From contig CAJNDS010001580.1 of NCBI GenBank assembly GCA_905221605.1, positions 46,001 to 110,000 of the forward strand: a stretch of DNA of 64,000 nt, in the 5' to 3' direction. A model generated the notes under the pieces. It was not told where the DNA came from. It did not search any database and saw only the letters and a program-made list of their open reading frames with translations. Positions 32,101 to 41,820 of the stretch are shown piece after piece. Each line of letters begins with the position of its first letter. Within the stretch, counting starts at the first letter, position 1. This DNA is from Symbiodinium natans (Eukaryota > Sar > Dinophyceae > Suessiales > Symbiodiniaceae). The position numbers and the translations under genes were made by a program.

Positions 32101-33140
32101 CCTCAACCGACCCCTAAAAACCGAGAATATAAGCCAAATCAACCCCTCGAGGCCTTGGTTTTGCGCCGCCGCGGAAGTCGGGCAAAGGGCACCCTGGACA
32201 CACAGATGTGGTTTAGGGGTTCGGGTTTTGCGGTTTAGAGGTTTAAGGGTTTCGGCCAGGGGTTTGGGGATTCGGGGTTTGGGTTTTTTGGGACTTTGGG
32301 GTTTATCGGCGAGTTCAAGATTGTACCGACTGCCAAGAACGGTAAACGTCATGTACTGAACGACTTGCCCCACCCAAAACCCCAAACCCAAAATCCTAAA
32401 CCCCTAAACCCAAAAATCCCGAACCCTAAACCACTCAACCCCAAAACCCCAAAACTCTGACTCCCAGCCAATAGGGGGGTCGGATTAGGGGGACCCTTAA
32501 AAATGTAGACCCTCTCAATAAGCTCCCTGTTTAACAGAGCCAGAAGAGGGTTAAGAAGGGCTCCCTTTCAAGGAACCCTAAACCCTAAACCCTAAACCCT
32601 AAACCCCTAAACACCCGAGACCTGACTTTCGGACAAGCCAAAGCGAGCCTCCGCTGCTGGCCGCGACCGCGGCTCTCGCCCACCTCGACGCCGCTCTCGC
32701 GAGCAGTTTAGGGTTTAGGGTTTAGGGTTTTAGGGCTTCAGGAAAACATGGGGGGGCCTATCGGCCCATTGAATTTTCAATGTTTTGGGGTTTCTTTTGG
32801 ATTGAGCTACTAGGTTGCCCGTAACCTAGGATGAAAAAGGGTGCCCATTTTTGCTTAAAGGGGTTTATAAGGGAGCCTAAACCTACCAAAAAGTGAATAA
32901 GGGCACTACTGGGCATCCGAGGCTACTGTAGAGGTTACAAGAAGTGATGACTTGTGAACTTCTTTTTCTGCACCGCACTGCGGCGCTGCGCTCCTAGACC
33001 TTTCAAAGCTCGACCCGGGGTTTAGGGGTTAGGGTTTAGGGTTTAGGGTTTAGGGTTGCTCCTAAAGCCAGGGGCCGGGCCGGAGGATACTCGTCCTCCT
33101 TCTCCTCCTTCGGCTCAGGGGGCCTCGGCACACTTGCCTG
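28262..33140 (-). CDS. Proline/glutamate-rich disordered protein, multi-exon
   Basis: Six minus-strand islands with one shared composition (P, E, A, D, R, few hydrophobics), separated by telomere tracts: 33,075-33,140 ([20 protein letters not shown]), 32,640-32,705 ([19 protein letters not shown]), 31,600-31,645 ([13 protein letters not shown]), 30,860-30,945 ([20 protein letters not shown]), 29,325-29,405 ([20 protein letters not shown]) and 28,262-28,375 ([20 protein letters not shown]). Similar character and constant strand suggest one gene for an intrinsically disordered, acidic protein. No domain is visible and the ends are unknown. An additional island (32,930-33,010) may also belong. 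Confidence 0.45.
28860..29135. repeat. (TATATG)n microsatellite
   Basis: ATATGT/TATG repeats with TACATA variants, comparable to the array at 4,594-4,940. All long Y/I/C/M/V ORFs on both strands here are microsatellite artefacts. Confidence 0.95.
29420..30850. other. Gap between exons; weak plus-strand ORFs
   Basis: TTTAGGG tract 29,433-29,500. Plus-strand ORFs 29,493-29,789 (with a hydrophobic stretch [15 protein letters not shown]) and 30,190-30,492 have no recognisable homology and run against the local gene direction. A CCCAAAA variant array lies at 30,738-30,830. Confidence 0.4.
30738..30830. repeat. Variant array (CCCAAAA)n, second locus
   Basis: About a dozen CCCAAAA heptamers with few interruptions, the same variant as at 14,278-14,447, running into CCCTAAA units at 30,831. 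Confidence 0.85.
32812..32917. mobile_element. Introner-like element, family 1 (copy D)
   Basis: AGGTTGCCCGTAACCTAGGA at the left and GGGCACTACTGGGCATCC at the right; inside AAAAAGGGTGCCCATTTTTG and CTTAAAGGGG. It has no telomeric insertion, so it shows the compact form (about 106 bp) of the family. Confidence 0.7.
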
Positions 33141-33424
33141 CGAGTTTGCGCAAGGTGTAGGGTTAGGTTTTAGGGTTTAGGGTTTAGGGTTTTGGGGTTT
33201 AGGGTTTAGGGTGTAGGGTTGACTTTGAAGACCCCCTGACCGACTGCTGTACCGGTTCGAAGACCCCTTTGAGAATGGGGTTCCTAGTCAGAAACCCTAA
33301 GCCCTAACCCCTAAACCCTGAACCTTAAACCCTAAACCCTAAACCCTAAACCCTAAACCCTGAACTAGGTTTGCGGGCTCTTAAGGCTCTCGGGATGCTA
33401 AGAGTTTCGCGTCCGGGGACTTGG

Positions 33425-33595
33425 GAGTTTACGAAGACAGGGGACCCCTAAAAAATATGGACCCTCAAATAATCGGCTTTCCGTATGCTAAGGACCTACC
33501 CCTAGGTTTCCCCAAAATAGACCCAAATAATAGGCTTCCTTTATACATACTAAGGACCCCAAGCAAGGTACTCCGAATTTCGGAAACCCCACTTG
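33425..33595. mobile_element. Dispersed inverted-repeat element, family 5 (copy 3)
   Basis: Starts GGGAGTTTACGAAGACAGGG and ends CCGAATTTCGGAAACCCCAC, with inside CATACTAAGGACCCCAAGCA matching the other copies. It is longer because the CCCCAAAATAGACCCAAATA segment is partly repeated. Confidence 0.6.
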
Positions 33596-34279
33596 ACGTG
33601 TAAGGGGTGCGCAGAGCCCTGACACATCTCGGAAGCCTCCGTCGGCGGCCGGCTCCTGTGAACGGGAGGCTATTGGGAGTCGGGCTGAACCACCCAGAGC
33701 CCAATACCCGTTTGTTAAGGAACATATCTAAATTCTATAGGAATCCTTCATCTGATCTAAGGCATGTTCCTTGCTGAATGGATATGGGGCTGTTTGGGCA
33801 TCTTCTTGTGTGCTCTTGCGATGCGATGCTTTCACAACACCGCAGCCCAGTCGCTTTTACGAAGCTTCCCTGTGGCCTGTCTCTCGATGGAGCAGGCGAT
33901 GGACCTCCGCACATCAGGTGCCCTCAGAAACCTAAACCCTAAACCCTAAACCCCAAAACCGAAGCCCTAACCCTAAACAACCAAACCCTAGGATGGAACC
34001 CTAAGTCCTAAACCCTAAACCCTAAAACCCTAAAACCCTAAAACCCTACAACCCTTAAACCCTAAACCCTAAACCCTAAACCCCAAGTCCTAAACCCTAT
34101 AAACCCTAAGTCCTAAACCCTAAGCCCTAACCCCAAGCCCTAAGCCCTATACCCTAAACCCCAAAAGCCTAAGCCCTACACCACTCAATCACAAAACCTG
34201 AGCAAACACTGACCCCAAAACCTAAGCCCTAAATCCTAATCCCAAAAGTTAGGCCCTCAACCCTAAACCACTAAACCGG

Positions 34280-34351
34280 TTGGGATGTTCCCCCTTATCC
34301 TAACAGTCCTGAATATATTAAGGACTGCTAGTATAAGGGGGACCATCCCAA
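34280..34351. mobile_element. Hairpin MITE, family 4 (best copy)
   Basis: A 72-bp near-perfect hairpin: TTGGGATGTTCCCCCTTAT... at 34,280-34,310 pairs with ...ATAAGGGGGACCATCCCAA at 34,321-34,351, loop GAATATATTA. A related copy is at 21,338-21,425 and a half copy at 63,748-63,780. Confidence 0.75.
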
Positions 34352-34469
34352 ACTAAACCACCCCTAAACCCTAAACCCTAAACCCTAAACCCTAAACCCT
34401 AAACCCTAAACCCTAAACCCTAAACCCTAAACCCCTAAACCCCAAACCCTAAACCACTAAGCCACTAAA

Positions 34470-34545
34470 CCCTAGAAGTGCCTCGGGATGGTGCCGCGCG
34501 CTTCGATGCCTCACAGGATGGGGCCCATGCCGCTGGGGTTGAGGC

Positions 34546-34584
<39 letters not shown>

Positions 34585-35555
34585 GGCTGAGGGCTGAGGG
34601 CTGAGGGTTGAGGGTTGAGGGTTGAGAATGGTCTAAGGGTGTTTTAGGGTGGTTTTGGGGTTTGGGTGGGTGGGGGGGTGGGGAGTTGGTTTGGGTGCTT
34701 CCTTTAGGAAGTGTGTGGTCTTGCTGGGCCTTGCAGCCCTCTGAAACAGACTCCTTCATAAGATCCTCTTAACCCCAACAAGGGAATACAAAAGATATCC
34801 AAAGAGCCCACAAAGAAGCGCATAGGGTTTGATACAAGGCCCTTTGGGACGTCCTAACGTTTAAAGGGCTTGGAACTAAGGGATTTGGGTTTGGTACCCC
34901 AGTAACCAGAATAAAATAAGGGCACCCTCTTTTGGTTGGTTCATTTATAGGGGAACCTTGACCCCAAAAAAAGCGGGAGAAGGGTACCACTGGGCTACCA
35001 AGTGGGGATGCCGGATGCTCTCCTGGAGCCGTGCTATCCGTCAAGCCCACCACGTTACCCGGATCCCCCAACGCTCGAAGTGGCAGAGGTTTACCTGGGC
35101 CCTTAATCGTGGCCTCTTTTGCGCGGTACCGAGTTTTAGAGTGGGGAAATAGGTACCTCAAAGAAGGAACCACAACTTCTTCCAGGGAGGGTTCGAAAAA
35201 AAAACTACACTGTGCGCATGACCATGGCCTTCTATAGCCAGTGTGAAGGCCTTCTATAGCCAGTGTGAAGGCCAATCTCGCTTGGAGGTCAAGATAAATC
35301 TTAAACTAGGTATACCTTTCACCCATGCCACAAGTAATCCAACCAGGGTCTACAACTAGGATTGCCCTTACAAAGCCTCCAAACGGATTCCTCTTAGACC
35401 CAAGAGGGGGACGGACAAAATATCCCAAGAGCCTACCTAGACAAACTGCAACAACGTGTCTTGGACTCATGCTTCCCCATGTCTACCCGCAAGCTGCGTT
35501 TGGAGACTTCCAGCAATTGCCTGTAGACACATACATCCGACACTGCAGCCCCAAT
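34470..35555 (-). CDS. Exon set between introner-like elements, unidentified
   Basis: Minus-strand islands: 35,440-35,555 (GAAVSDVCVYRQLLEVSKRS, LRVDMGKHESK), 35,003-35,095 (ALGDPGNVVGLTDSTAPGEH) and 34,470-34,525 (AWAPSCEASKRAAPSRG). They are separated by an introner-like family 1 copy (34,893-34,999) and two family 2 copies, which supports their being exons. Function unknown. Confidence 0.35.
34545..34630. repeat. Variant array (GGGTTGA)n
   Basis: About 11 heptamers of GGGTTGA/GGGCTGA. Same period as the telomere repeat but a distinct homogenised variant. Confidence 0.85.
34728..34815. mobile_element. Introner-like element, family 2
   Basis: TGGGCCTTGCAGCCCTCTGA, then AGATCCTCTTAACCCCAACA, AGGGAATA and AAAGATATCCAAAGAGCCCA. 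It matches the 6,795 and 7,897 elements. Confidence 0.55.
34893..34999. mobile_element. Introner-like element, family 1 (copy E)
   Basis: GGTACCCCAGTAACC at the left and GGGTACCACTGGGCTACC at the right; inside AAGGGCACCCTCTTTTGG and GGGGAACCTTGACCCC. Its right end abuts the exon at 35,003. Confidence 0.75.
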
Positions 35556-35594
35556 GAAAGGGTAGTTCTTCGAATTCACTTCCTGCCAAGCCTC

Positions 35595-35836
35595 TTGAGG
35601 ACTGCCTTGGCCTTGGCCTTGGCCTTGGCCTTGGGCTTGGGCTTGGGCTTGGGCTTGGGCTTGGCCTTGGCCTTGACCTTGGTGGCCTTGGCCTTGGCCT
35701 TGGCCTTGGCCTTGGCCTTGGCCTTGGCCTTGGGCTTGGGCTTGGCCTTGGTGGCCTTGGCCTTGGTGGCCTTGGCCTTGGTGGCCTTGGCCTTGGTGGC
35801 CTTGGCCTTGGTGGCCTTGGCCTTGGTGGCCTTGGT
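35595..35836. repeat. GGCCTT-based minisatellite, 15-bp higher-order unit
   Basis: (GGCCTT)n and (GGGCTT)n merge into six copies of GGCCTTGGCCTTGGT at the right. The period is a multiple of three, so every frame stays open: plus gives Ala/Leu/Gly/Val repeats, minus gives KATKAKATKAK ending VLKRLGRK and a stop at 35,576. It lies only 42 bp beyond the ankyrin gene stop codon. Confidence 0.9.
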
Positions 35837-35877
35837 ATGCAACAAGCGGGCCACTCCCTGGTGCCCCTGATGGTTTG

Positions 35878-36990
35878 CTATACGAAATTGTCTCTGTCCG
35901 CGCCGGAGTCCAGCAACAAGCGTGTAATTTCCAAATGCCCGAGGGACGCTGCCACGAAAAGAGGCGTTTCTCCGTCCGTCGTGGCTTTGTCCTTGTCCGC
36001 GCCGGAGTCCAACAACAAACGCAGCACTTCCAAACAACCGCGCTGCGCTGCCAGGATCAGAGGTGTTGCTCCCTCTGTCGTGGCTTTGTCCTTGTCCGCG
36101 CCGGAGTCCAACAACAAACGTGTCACTTCCAAATGCCCGCCGGACGAAGCCTCGAAAAGAGGCGTTGCTCCGTCTGTCGTGGCTTTGTCCTTGTCCGCTC
36201 CGGAGTCCAACAACAAACGTGTCATTTCCAAATGTCCGCCGGCCGCTGCCAGGAAAAGAGGTGTTACTCCTGCTCTCGTGGCTTTGTCTTTGTCCGCGCC
36301 GGAGACCAGCAACAAACGTACCAGTTCCAAATGTCCGCCGGACACTGCCAGGATCAGCGGTGTTGCTCCTGCTGTCGTGGCTTTGTCCTTGTCCGCGCCG
36401 GAGACCAGCAACAAGCGTATCATGTCCAAGTTGCGATTGCCCACTGCCAGCATGAGAGCCGTGGTCCCATTGCGCATATCAGCATGGTTTACATCCGCGC
36501 CAGCCTCAAGCCAGAGCTGTGCAGCCGTTCTGTGGCCAGCCTCTACTGCAAAATGCAAGGCTGGCCAACCCTCAATCACCCAGTTGGGATCCTGCGGGCT
36601 CTGTAGGAAGGCCTCCATTTGCCATACCTGGTTTTGTCGTAGAGCCTGCATCAGGGTTGCAGCGTTGTATAAACCAGGCTCTGCAAACTCCAACAGAACT
36701 AGTTGCACGGAGCCGGGTGCTGTGATTTTGAAATCATCAGGCAACATATGCCCATCCTGGTCCAGGACTCGCTGTCGAAAGCGGGGCACGCCGCAGATCG
36801 TGTGGAGGTGCCGCTTCAAAGCAAGAACGTCAGGCGTCCCATTTTCTTCCCCAGTCTGCAGCAGCAGCTCCGCTATGCCGACTCGAGCCACCTCTCGGCC
36901 AGTAGCCATCATCCGAACGGACAGCATGGCCACCACAGATTCTTCAACAGCTTTACTGGCACGGGCTAGAAGCCCCACGTTCCAAACCAT
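35878..36990 (-). CDS. Ubiquitin-like fold + ankyrin repeat protein, single exon
   Basis: 370 codons from the ATG at 36,990 to TAG at 35,878-35,880. Residues about 20-105 look like a ubiquitin-type beta-grasp segment (REVARVGIAELL ... LHTICGVPRFRQRVLDQDGH ... SVQLVLLEF). Residues about 135-370 are seven ankyrin repeats of 33 residues (consensus GATPLxLAAxxGHLExxRLL, then LDSGADKDKATTD), so the protein is probably a protein-binding adaptor; its partner is unknown. The repeats are nearly identical at the protein level, implying recent tandem growth or conversion. Unlike every identified neighbour except the Cys-rich gene it has no intron or telomere tract, suggesting a retroposed copy. No clear spliced-leader relic is visible upstream. 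The long plus-strand frames across it are shadows. Confidence 0.85.
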   Translation of the reverse strand: MVWNVGLLARASKAVEESVVAMLSVRMMATGREVARVGIAELLLQTGEENGTPDVLALKRHLHTICGVPRFRQRVLDQDGHMLPDDFKITAPGSVQLVLLEFAEPGLYNAATLMQALRQNQVWQMEAFLQSPQDPNWVIEGWPALHFAVEAGHRTAAQLWLEAGADVNHADMRNGTTALMLAVGNRNLDMIRLLLVSGADKDKATTAGATPLILAVSGGHLELVRLLLVSGADKDKATRAGVTPLFLAAAGGHLEMTRLLLDSGADKDKATTDGATPLFEASSGGHLEVTRLLLDSGADKDKATTEGATPLILAAQRGCLEVLRLLLDSGADKDKATTDGETPLFVAASLGHLEITRLLLDSGADRDNFV

Positions 36991-36999
36991 GACCTTGCA

Positions 37000-38495
37000 A
37001 CTTAGAACTTTGCAACATCGAATCTGAAACCCTAGAACTTCGGGGCTGAATAGCCTAGCCCCAGAAAGGTTAACCCCTTATGCATAGTACGACTCCTTAT
37101 AGGTTGAGGGATGCCTACCCAGTACCTAAGTAAAGCCCCCAGTGCTCTCTGAATCTAGAACTGTAGGGTTCTTAAGGGAGGGCGGTTCCATAGAAAACCT
37201 TAGAAAAGCATAGGGAGCCTGAGTGAGTAGTAGGGCATGTTAGGGAACTTTAGGTGAGACCCTAAACACTAAATAGGTCCCAAGGCCCTCCGGAGCCATG
37301 AAGTGCAGCCAAGCGGTTTCCCATGGGGTTTGGCTTATGTCGTGGTTACAAGGAGTTTCGGGTTCAGGGTTCAGGGTTCAGGGCTCAGGGTTTAGGGTTT
37401 CGGGTTTCGGCTTTAGACCTCCACAAGCACGTCCTGTTCAGGGTTTGAGGGTTTTAGGATTTAGGGTAGTGCCCTTCATGTTGGCCTTGATTGCAGGTTT
37501 ATGGGACATGTCCTTTATGCTGGCTCATTTGGAGGGGGGGCTGATTGCTCTTTGTTTGCTTCAGCAAGATGTTTGTTTCCAGCAAGACAACTGCCACGAA
37601 TCACTATTGCCTTTTGAACGGTGGGTTCTTGTTTACCCTAAACCCGAAACCCGAGCCACTCCCGCAGATGCCGAAGACAAGCATATGCCGAAAAGTAACT
37701 TGGACACAACCCTAATATGCCCCAAACCCAAAATGGCAATTGTTCGGTGTCTATGGCCCAGAGAAATGGAAGTACGTACATAAGGTCAAAAAGGGAGGGG
37801 CCCTGAACTTACTAGCATAGTGCCAGCATCCACGTACCCCCCCTCCCCATATCACCACATATCCCCCACATCCCCCCATATACCCACGGCGTAGTTTCGA
37901 CGCAAGCAACTCCTGCACCGAAACCCCCTAAACCCTAAACCCTAAACCCCAAACCCCAAACCCCAAACCCTAAACCCCAAACCCTAAACCCTAAACCCTA
38001 CTTTACTGCCCCTGCCAGCCTCCTCAACCAGGAGCCTGAAGCAAAGGACATGGGCTCAGGGCGATTGCTTGGCTGGAATGACACACGTGCTTAGCCCTTA
38101 GAAGCCTACTCTGCAGGAACCCACCGACCTTGAAACAGGCCCTACATCCTAAACCCTAAACCCTAAATCCTAGACCATAAACCATAAACCCTAAATCCTA
38201 AACCCTAAATCCTGAACCCCAAATCCTGAACCCTAAATCGGCAGTTATCTAAGCTGTGGGCCTTTTGGAGCTTCCAGTACTCGGTTATTAGGGACACTTG
38301 ATTGGGCTTGCCTACTCTGCTCTGTGCTTAAGCACCCTGCAATGTGCAAACGTGTCAGACATCTGGGCCCTACCAACCCTGAACGCTAAACTCCACCCTA
38401 AACCCTAAGTCCTCAGTCCTAAACCCTAAACCCTAAACCCTAAACCCTAAACCCTAAAGCCTAAACCCTAAACCCTAAACCCCCCCCCCCCCCGC
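37000..38495. other. No confident gene
   Basis: CCCTAAA/CCCCAAA tracts at 37,925-38,000, 38,150-38,235 and 38,400-38,480; telomere-like variants at 37,360-37,400. A plus ORF at 37,298-37,783 is partly telomere-derived and not supported. Confidence 0.5.
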
Positions 38496-38499
38496 AGAA

Positions 38500-40245
38500 T
38501 ACATTCTTCAGGGCTTGGGGCCTCGTCAGCTCGGGGGGCGCCAGGTTTAGCGAAGCATAGGCCCAGGCGAGGCGCGCCAGATCCTCTTTTTAGGGTTTAG
38601 GGTTTAGGGTTTAGGGTTTGGGGGTTTAGGGTTTAGGGCTGCGGGGTTAGAGGGCTGATAAGGTTTAGGGTTATAAGGTTGGGGGGTTATGGGGCCGATA
38701 ATTTAGGGTTATAAGGTTTGGGGGGGTTGCAAGGTTGATAAGGTTGGCGGTTATAAGGTTGAGGGGTGGTACGGTTTATACGGTTTTGGGTTCTAAAGTT
38801 CAGGGGTTCTAGGGTTTATAAGGTTTCAGGGTTTGTAGGTTTATCGGGTTCTGCATAGGGTTTAGGGTGCCCAAATAGCATAGGGTTGAGCCATAAAGCT
38901 ACTTTCTGGGCAGTTCTCTAAATCAGGACCCCTTTCGTGGTTGCTTTTATACGATGAGATACTATATGGGACCCAAAAGGGAACCTAATTTAGAGAACTA
39001 CTCGTATATAGCAATAGCAAGCCCTTCAACTACACAAAGTAGGCGCAAGGGTTAGGCCGGGCTGAGGGTTTAGGGTTTAGGGTTTAGGGATCAGGGTTCC
39101 AGGCTTCGGCGTCCTCCTCGTCAAAGTCAGCTATCCGAGACGCTGCCTGCTAACAGCAGGGGCGCGGAGCATCCTTCACCCACCTGAAGACCCAAAAACC
39201 TGCTCTTTTTTCATATAACACCCCCATACATGGACAGGACTAAAGTTTCCACCTACCAAGACCTGAACGTGTTGCGGAGTCGCGGAGTCGCGCGCATGTG
39301 GATTTAACATAGCCCGCCCAGCGGAGAAATCTATCCACCCGAACAAAAACAGATTACGCTATTTTGTAAGGGGGGGAGCCTTGGTGTGCTAGAAGTGAAA
39401 AGGGGGATGGGGGCCTTGGCCTTGCCATGCTTGCCTGTGTGCTGATGCCTCTGGGTCGTGGGTCGAACTTTCGTCCTACCTGAGTAGTTGAAGATGTTAA
39501 AGGTAAGAGGCATGACTGCCGATTAGGATGCTTAGGTAACCCACATGGGCTTTCCAAAGGTAAACCATGCCCTGAGATCAGGAAGTGCGAAGATCGTGGC
39601 ACCATACATATCAAGAGGGGCATATATGCTGATGTACACAAAGTCATAAGCCCACTTTTGGGGTCTCTATTCTAGCAGGGTTCAATCTCAGTTCTAGCAT
39701 GGTACATTTTGTATACTTTAAGAGCACGACCAAGATCCACGGCCGAAGTGGGTGACATAGCTTTTCCAAGCGTGGAACGATGCGGGGCCCATCCAGTCCC
39801 ATCTGCGGAGCTCGGGACACCCAAAGGGTCCAGGTACCTATGTCGTAGCTACTTGGGCCTTGAAGGGGTTCCTACATGGTAGCCTTAAAGCCTAAGCATG
39901 CACCATATAAGTACATGGACCTTTAGAGAGATGAGCAACAGGTGCATGGGAGATACCCGACCACTTTAGGGATTAGCCCTGAACCTGGTACGGTTTGGGG
40001 GGTACGGCTTGGGGCATCGACTGTGACATTGAACGGACGCCATCTGGCTTCTAACCTATGCCCGAGCTCACTGTGCACTAACGGATCATTGCCGTAGAAC
40101 CACGTATAACATGAAACAGACAAACTTAAACCCTACACCCTACACCTTAAACCCTAAACCTTAATCCTCTGGCTTTCGATCTGCATCGAGGCCAGTATCC
40201 AGGTCGGCGCCCCGCAGGAGAGCAAACACCTCCTGGCAGAGGGCT
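38500..40245 (-). CDS. RAP/FAST-like repeat protein, exon set
   Basis: Minus-strand islands: 40,160-40,245 (LCQEVFALLRGADLDTGLDA), 39,110-39,155 (SRIADFDEEDAEA) and 38,500-38,585 (EDLARLAWAYASLNLAPPEL). The last matches the helical repeat LAxLAWAxAxLxxxxPxL typical of RAP-domain/FAST-kinase-like organelle RNA proteins, which are abundant in alveolates. I infer an organelle RNA-binding protein, with low certainty because only one repeat is seen. Between the islands are TTTAGGG tracts (38,590-38,640, 39,065-39,095) and GGTTATAAGG-rich sequence (38,650-38,860). Confidence 0.4.
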
Positions 40246-40798
40246 GTCGTTTAGGGTTTAGGGTTTAAAAGGGCTTAGGGCTTAGGGTTTAGAATGTAGG
40301 AGGGGGGGCAAGGCTTCGTTGGGTTTCGGTGGCCTCTGACTCTGAAGGTAGTTGCATGATCCCTGAACCCTGAACCCTAAACCCTAAACCTTAAAAGGGG
40401 ACCCCTATCCTACCCCTTACATACCCTATACAAGCCAAGGGCCCATACATACATCGGAACCCTTAAAGGAAGGTCACGAACCATACCAAGGGACCATATA
40501 TTCCTAAACCCTACACCCTAAACCCTGAACCCTGAACCCTAAACCCTGAAACCTAAACCCTAAACCCTAAGCGTTTAGGCGGCGTTGTGGAGTCTGATGG
40601 CTTGGACTCAGTCTGAACCCTAACCTGCAATTACAAGGGCTTCGTGGGTAAGGTCTCTAGGGCTTGCAGTTGAGGATTTGGAGTTTCGGGCTTAGAGCTG
40701 TTTAGAGTTTAAGGCTTGGGGCTTGGGGTCATCAAGGTTGAGGGTCCTTTTTCCTCGAATGGCCTTCCGTCGGCCTCACACAGCTAGACGGGAGGGCT

Positions 40799-41191
40799 TC
40801 ACTCGTCCTCGTCCTCCTCGTCCAACGTTGGAATGTGCTTCTTCACGATTTTGCCGGCGCGGACGTCCCAGCTCACCATCTCCTCGCAAGCTGAATCTGG
40901 CGCTTCGTACTTTGCATCATTGCCACACTTGCCAATCTCGTCAGGCTTCACATAATAATTGCCGACGCCTTCCTCGTAGTTTTTCATGCAAACGGTGTAC
41001 CCCTTCTGTGCGCAGCATTCCTTGGCTCCCTTTGCAGAAGGCCAGTGGAGGCTGTAGCAGCGGGCGTAGCCACATGGTGAGTGGTTCAGCTTGCATCCTT
41101 CCGTGCTGGAATCGGAGTCCCGCATGCGCGTTGCGCAAGCCGGGTCAACAACCAGCAAGGAGAAAATGATCACGATGGCCTTGGAAGCCAT
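40799..41191 (-). CDS. Small secreted cysteine-rich protein, single exon
   Basis: 130 codons; ATG at 41,189-41,191, TGA at 40,799-40,801. The frame stays open a few codons upstream but the next in-frame starter is GTG, so ATG is chosen. The N-terminus MASKAIVIIFSLLVVDPACA is a good signal peptide. The mature part has about nine Cys (CKLNHSPCGYARC, ECCAQKGYTVC, IGKCGND, SACEE), probably in disulfides, and an acidic tail LDEEDEDE. The family is not recognised. No intron, unlike surrounding genes. Confidence 0.65.
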   Translation of the reverse strand: MASKAIVIIFSLLVVDPACATRMRDSDSSTEGCKLNHSPCGYARCYSLHWPSAKGAKECCAQKGYTVCMKNYEEGVGNYYVKPDEIGKCGNDAKYEAPDSACEEMVSWDVRAGKIVKKHIPTLDEEDEDE

Positions 41192-41535
41192 TGGTATGAG
41201 AGCTTCGCACACAACAGAACACTCAAGAAATCACAGTGCTCGAGCCTGCAATTGAGGCAGCATGATGCCGCACAACCTCAAGGTTTGTACTGCGCTCTGC
41301 CGCCTGCAAAAGAACTTCACATAATCCAGTGCTTGCGGGAACCCAAAAAAGAACATGTGTAGCCCTTCATGCATTGATCCAATGCCAAACTTGCCCCCCC
41401 CACGCCACCGCAAAAGCCAAAAGAACAACTCAAGCGAGCTCGACACTGGAAGGCACGTATCGACACGTTAAAACCCTTCACCCTAAACCCTCAACTTTCC
41501 TAAACTCTAAATTAAGCTCCAATCGTAGACCGTAG

Positions 41536-41820
41536 ACCCCCTAAACCCTAAACCCTAAACCCTAAACCCTAAACCCTAAACCCTAAACCCTAAACCCTAA
41601 ACCCTAAACCCTAAACCCTAACCTTGGGGACGCCTTGTCATCTTCCACCACGCCGAGCAAGGCGCCATCCCCCTTCACCAACTTCAGCTGCGCCGGCGGC
41701 ACCTTCAAACCTCAGGAGTCAAGGATTAGGGTTTTTAAGGTTTAGGGGGTTTAGGGTTTAGGGTTTAGGGTTTAGGGTTTAGGGTTTAGGGTTTAGGGTT
41801 TAGGGTTTAGGGTTTAGGGG
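41536..41820. repeat. Opposed telomere-like arrays around an exon
   Basis: CCCTAAA (41,541-41,618, about 11 units) and TTTAGGG (41,738-41,820, about 11 units) flank the exon candidate at 41,640-41,705. Confidence 0.9.

Larger units (their letters stand above)
33150..34460. other. Non-coding; telomere tracts and dispersed elements
   Basis: TTTAGGG at 33,165-33,215, and CCCTAAA and variants at 33,300-33,362, 33,930-34,260 and 34,370-34,440. Family 5 element at 33,425-33,595 and hairpin MITE at 34,280-34,351. No gene is supported. Confidence 0.6.

Noticed and set aside
35325-35870. Plus-strand Ala/Leu/Gly ORF
   Set aside because: Mostly the GGCCTT minisatellite; the flanking real coding signal is on the minus strand.
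35837-37027. 396-codon plus-strand ORF
   Set aside because: Antisense shadow of the ankyrin gene; it repeats because the gene repeats.
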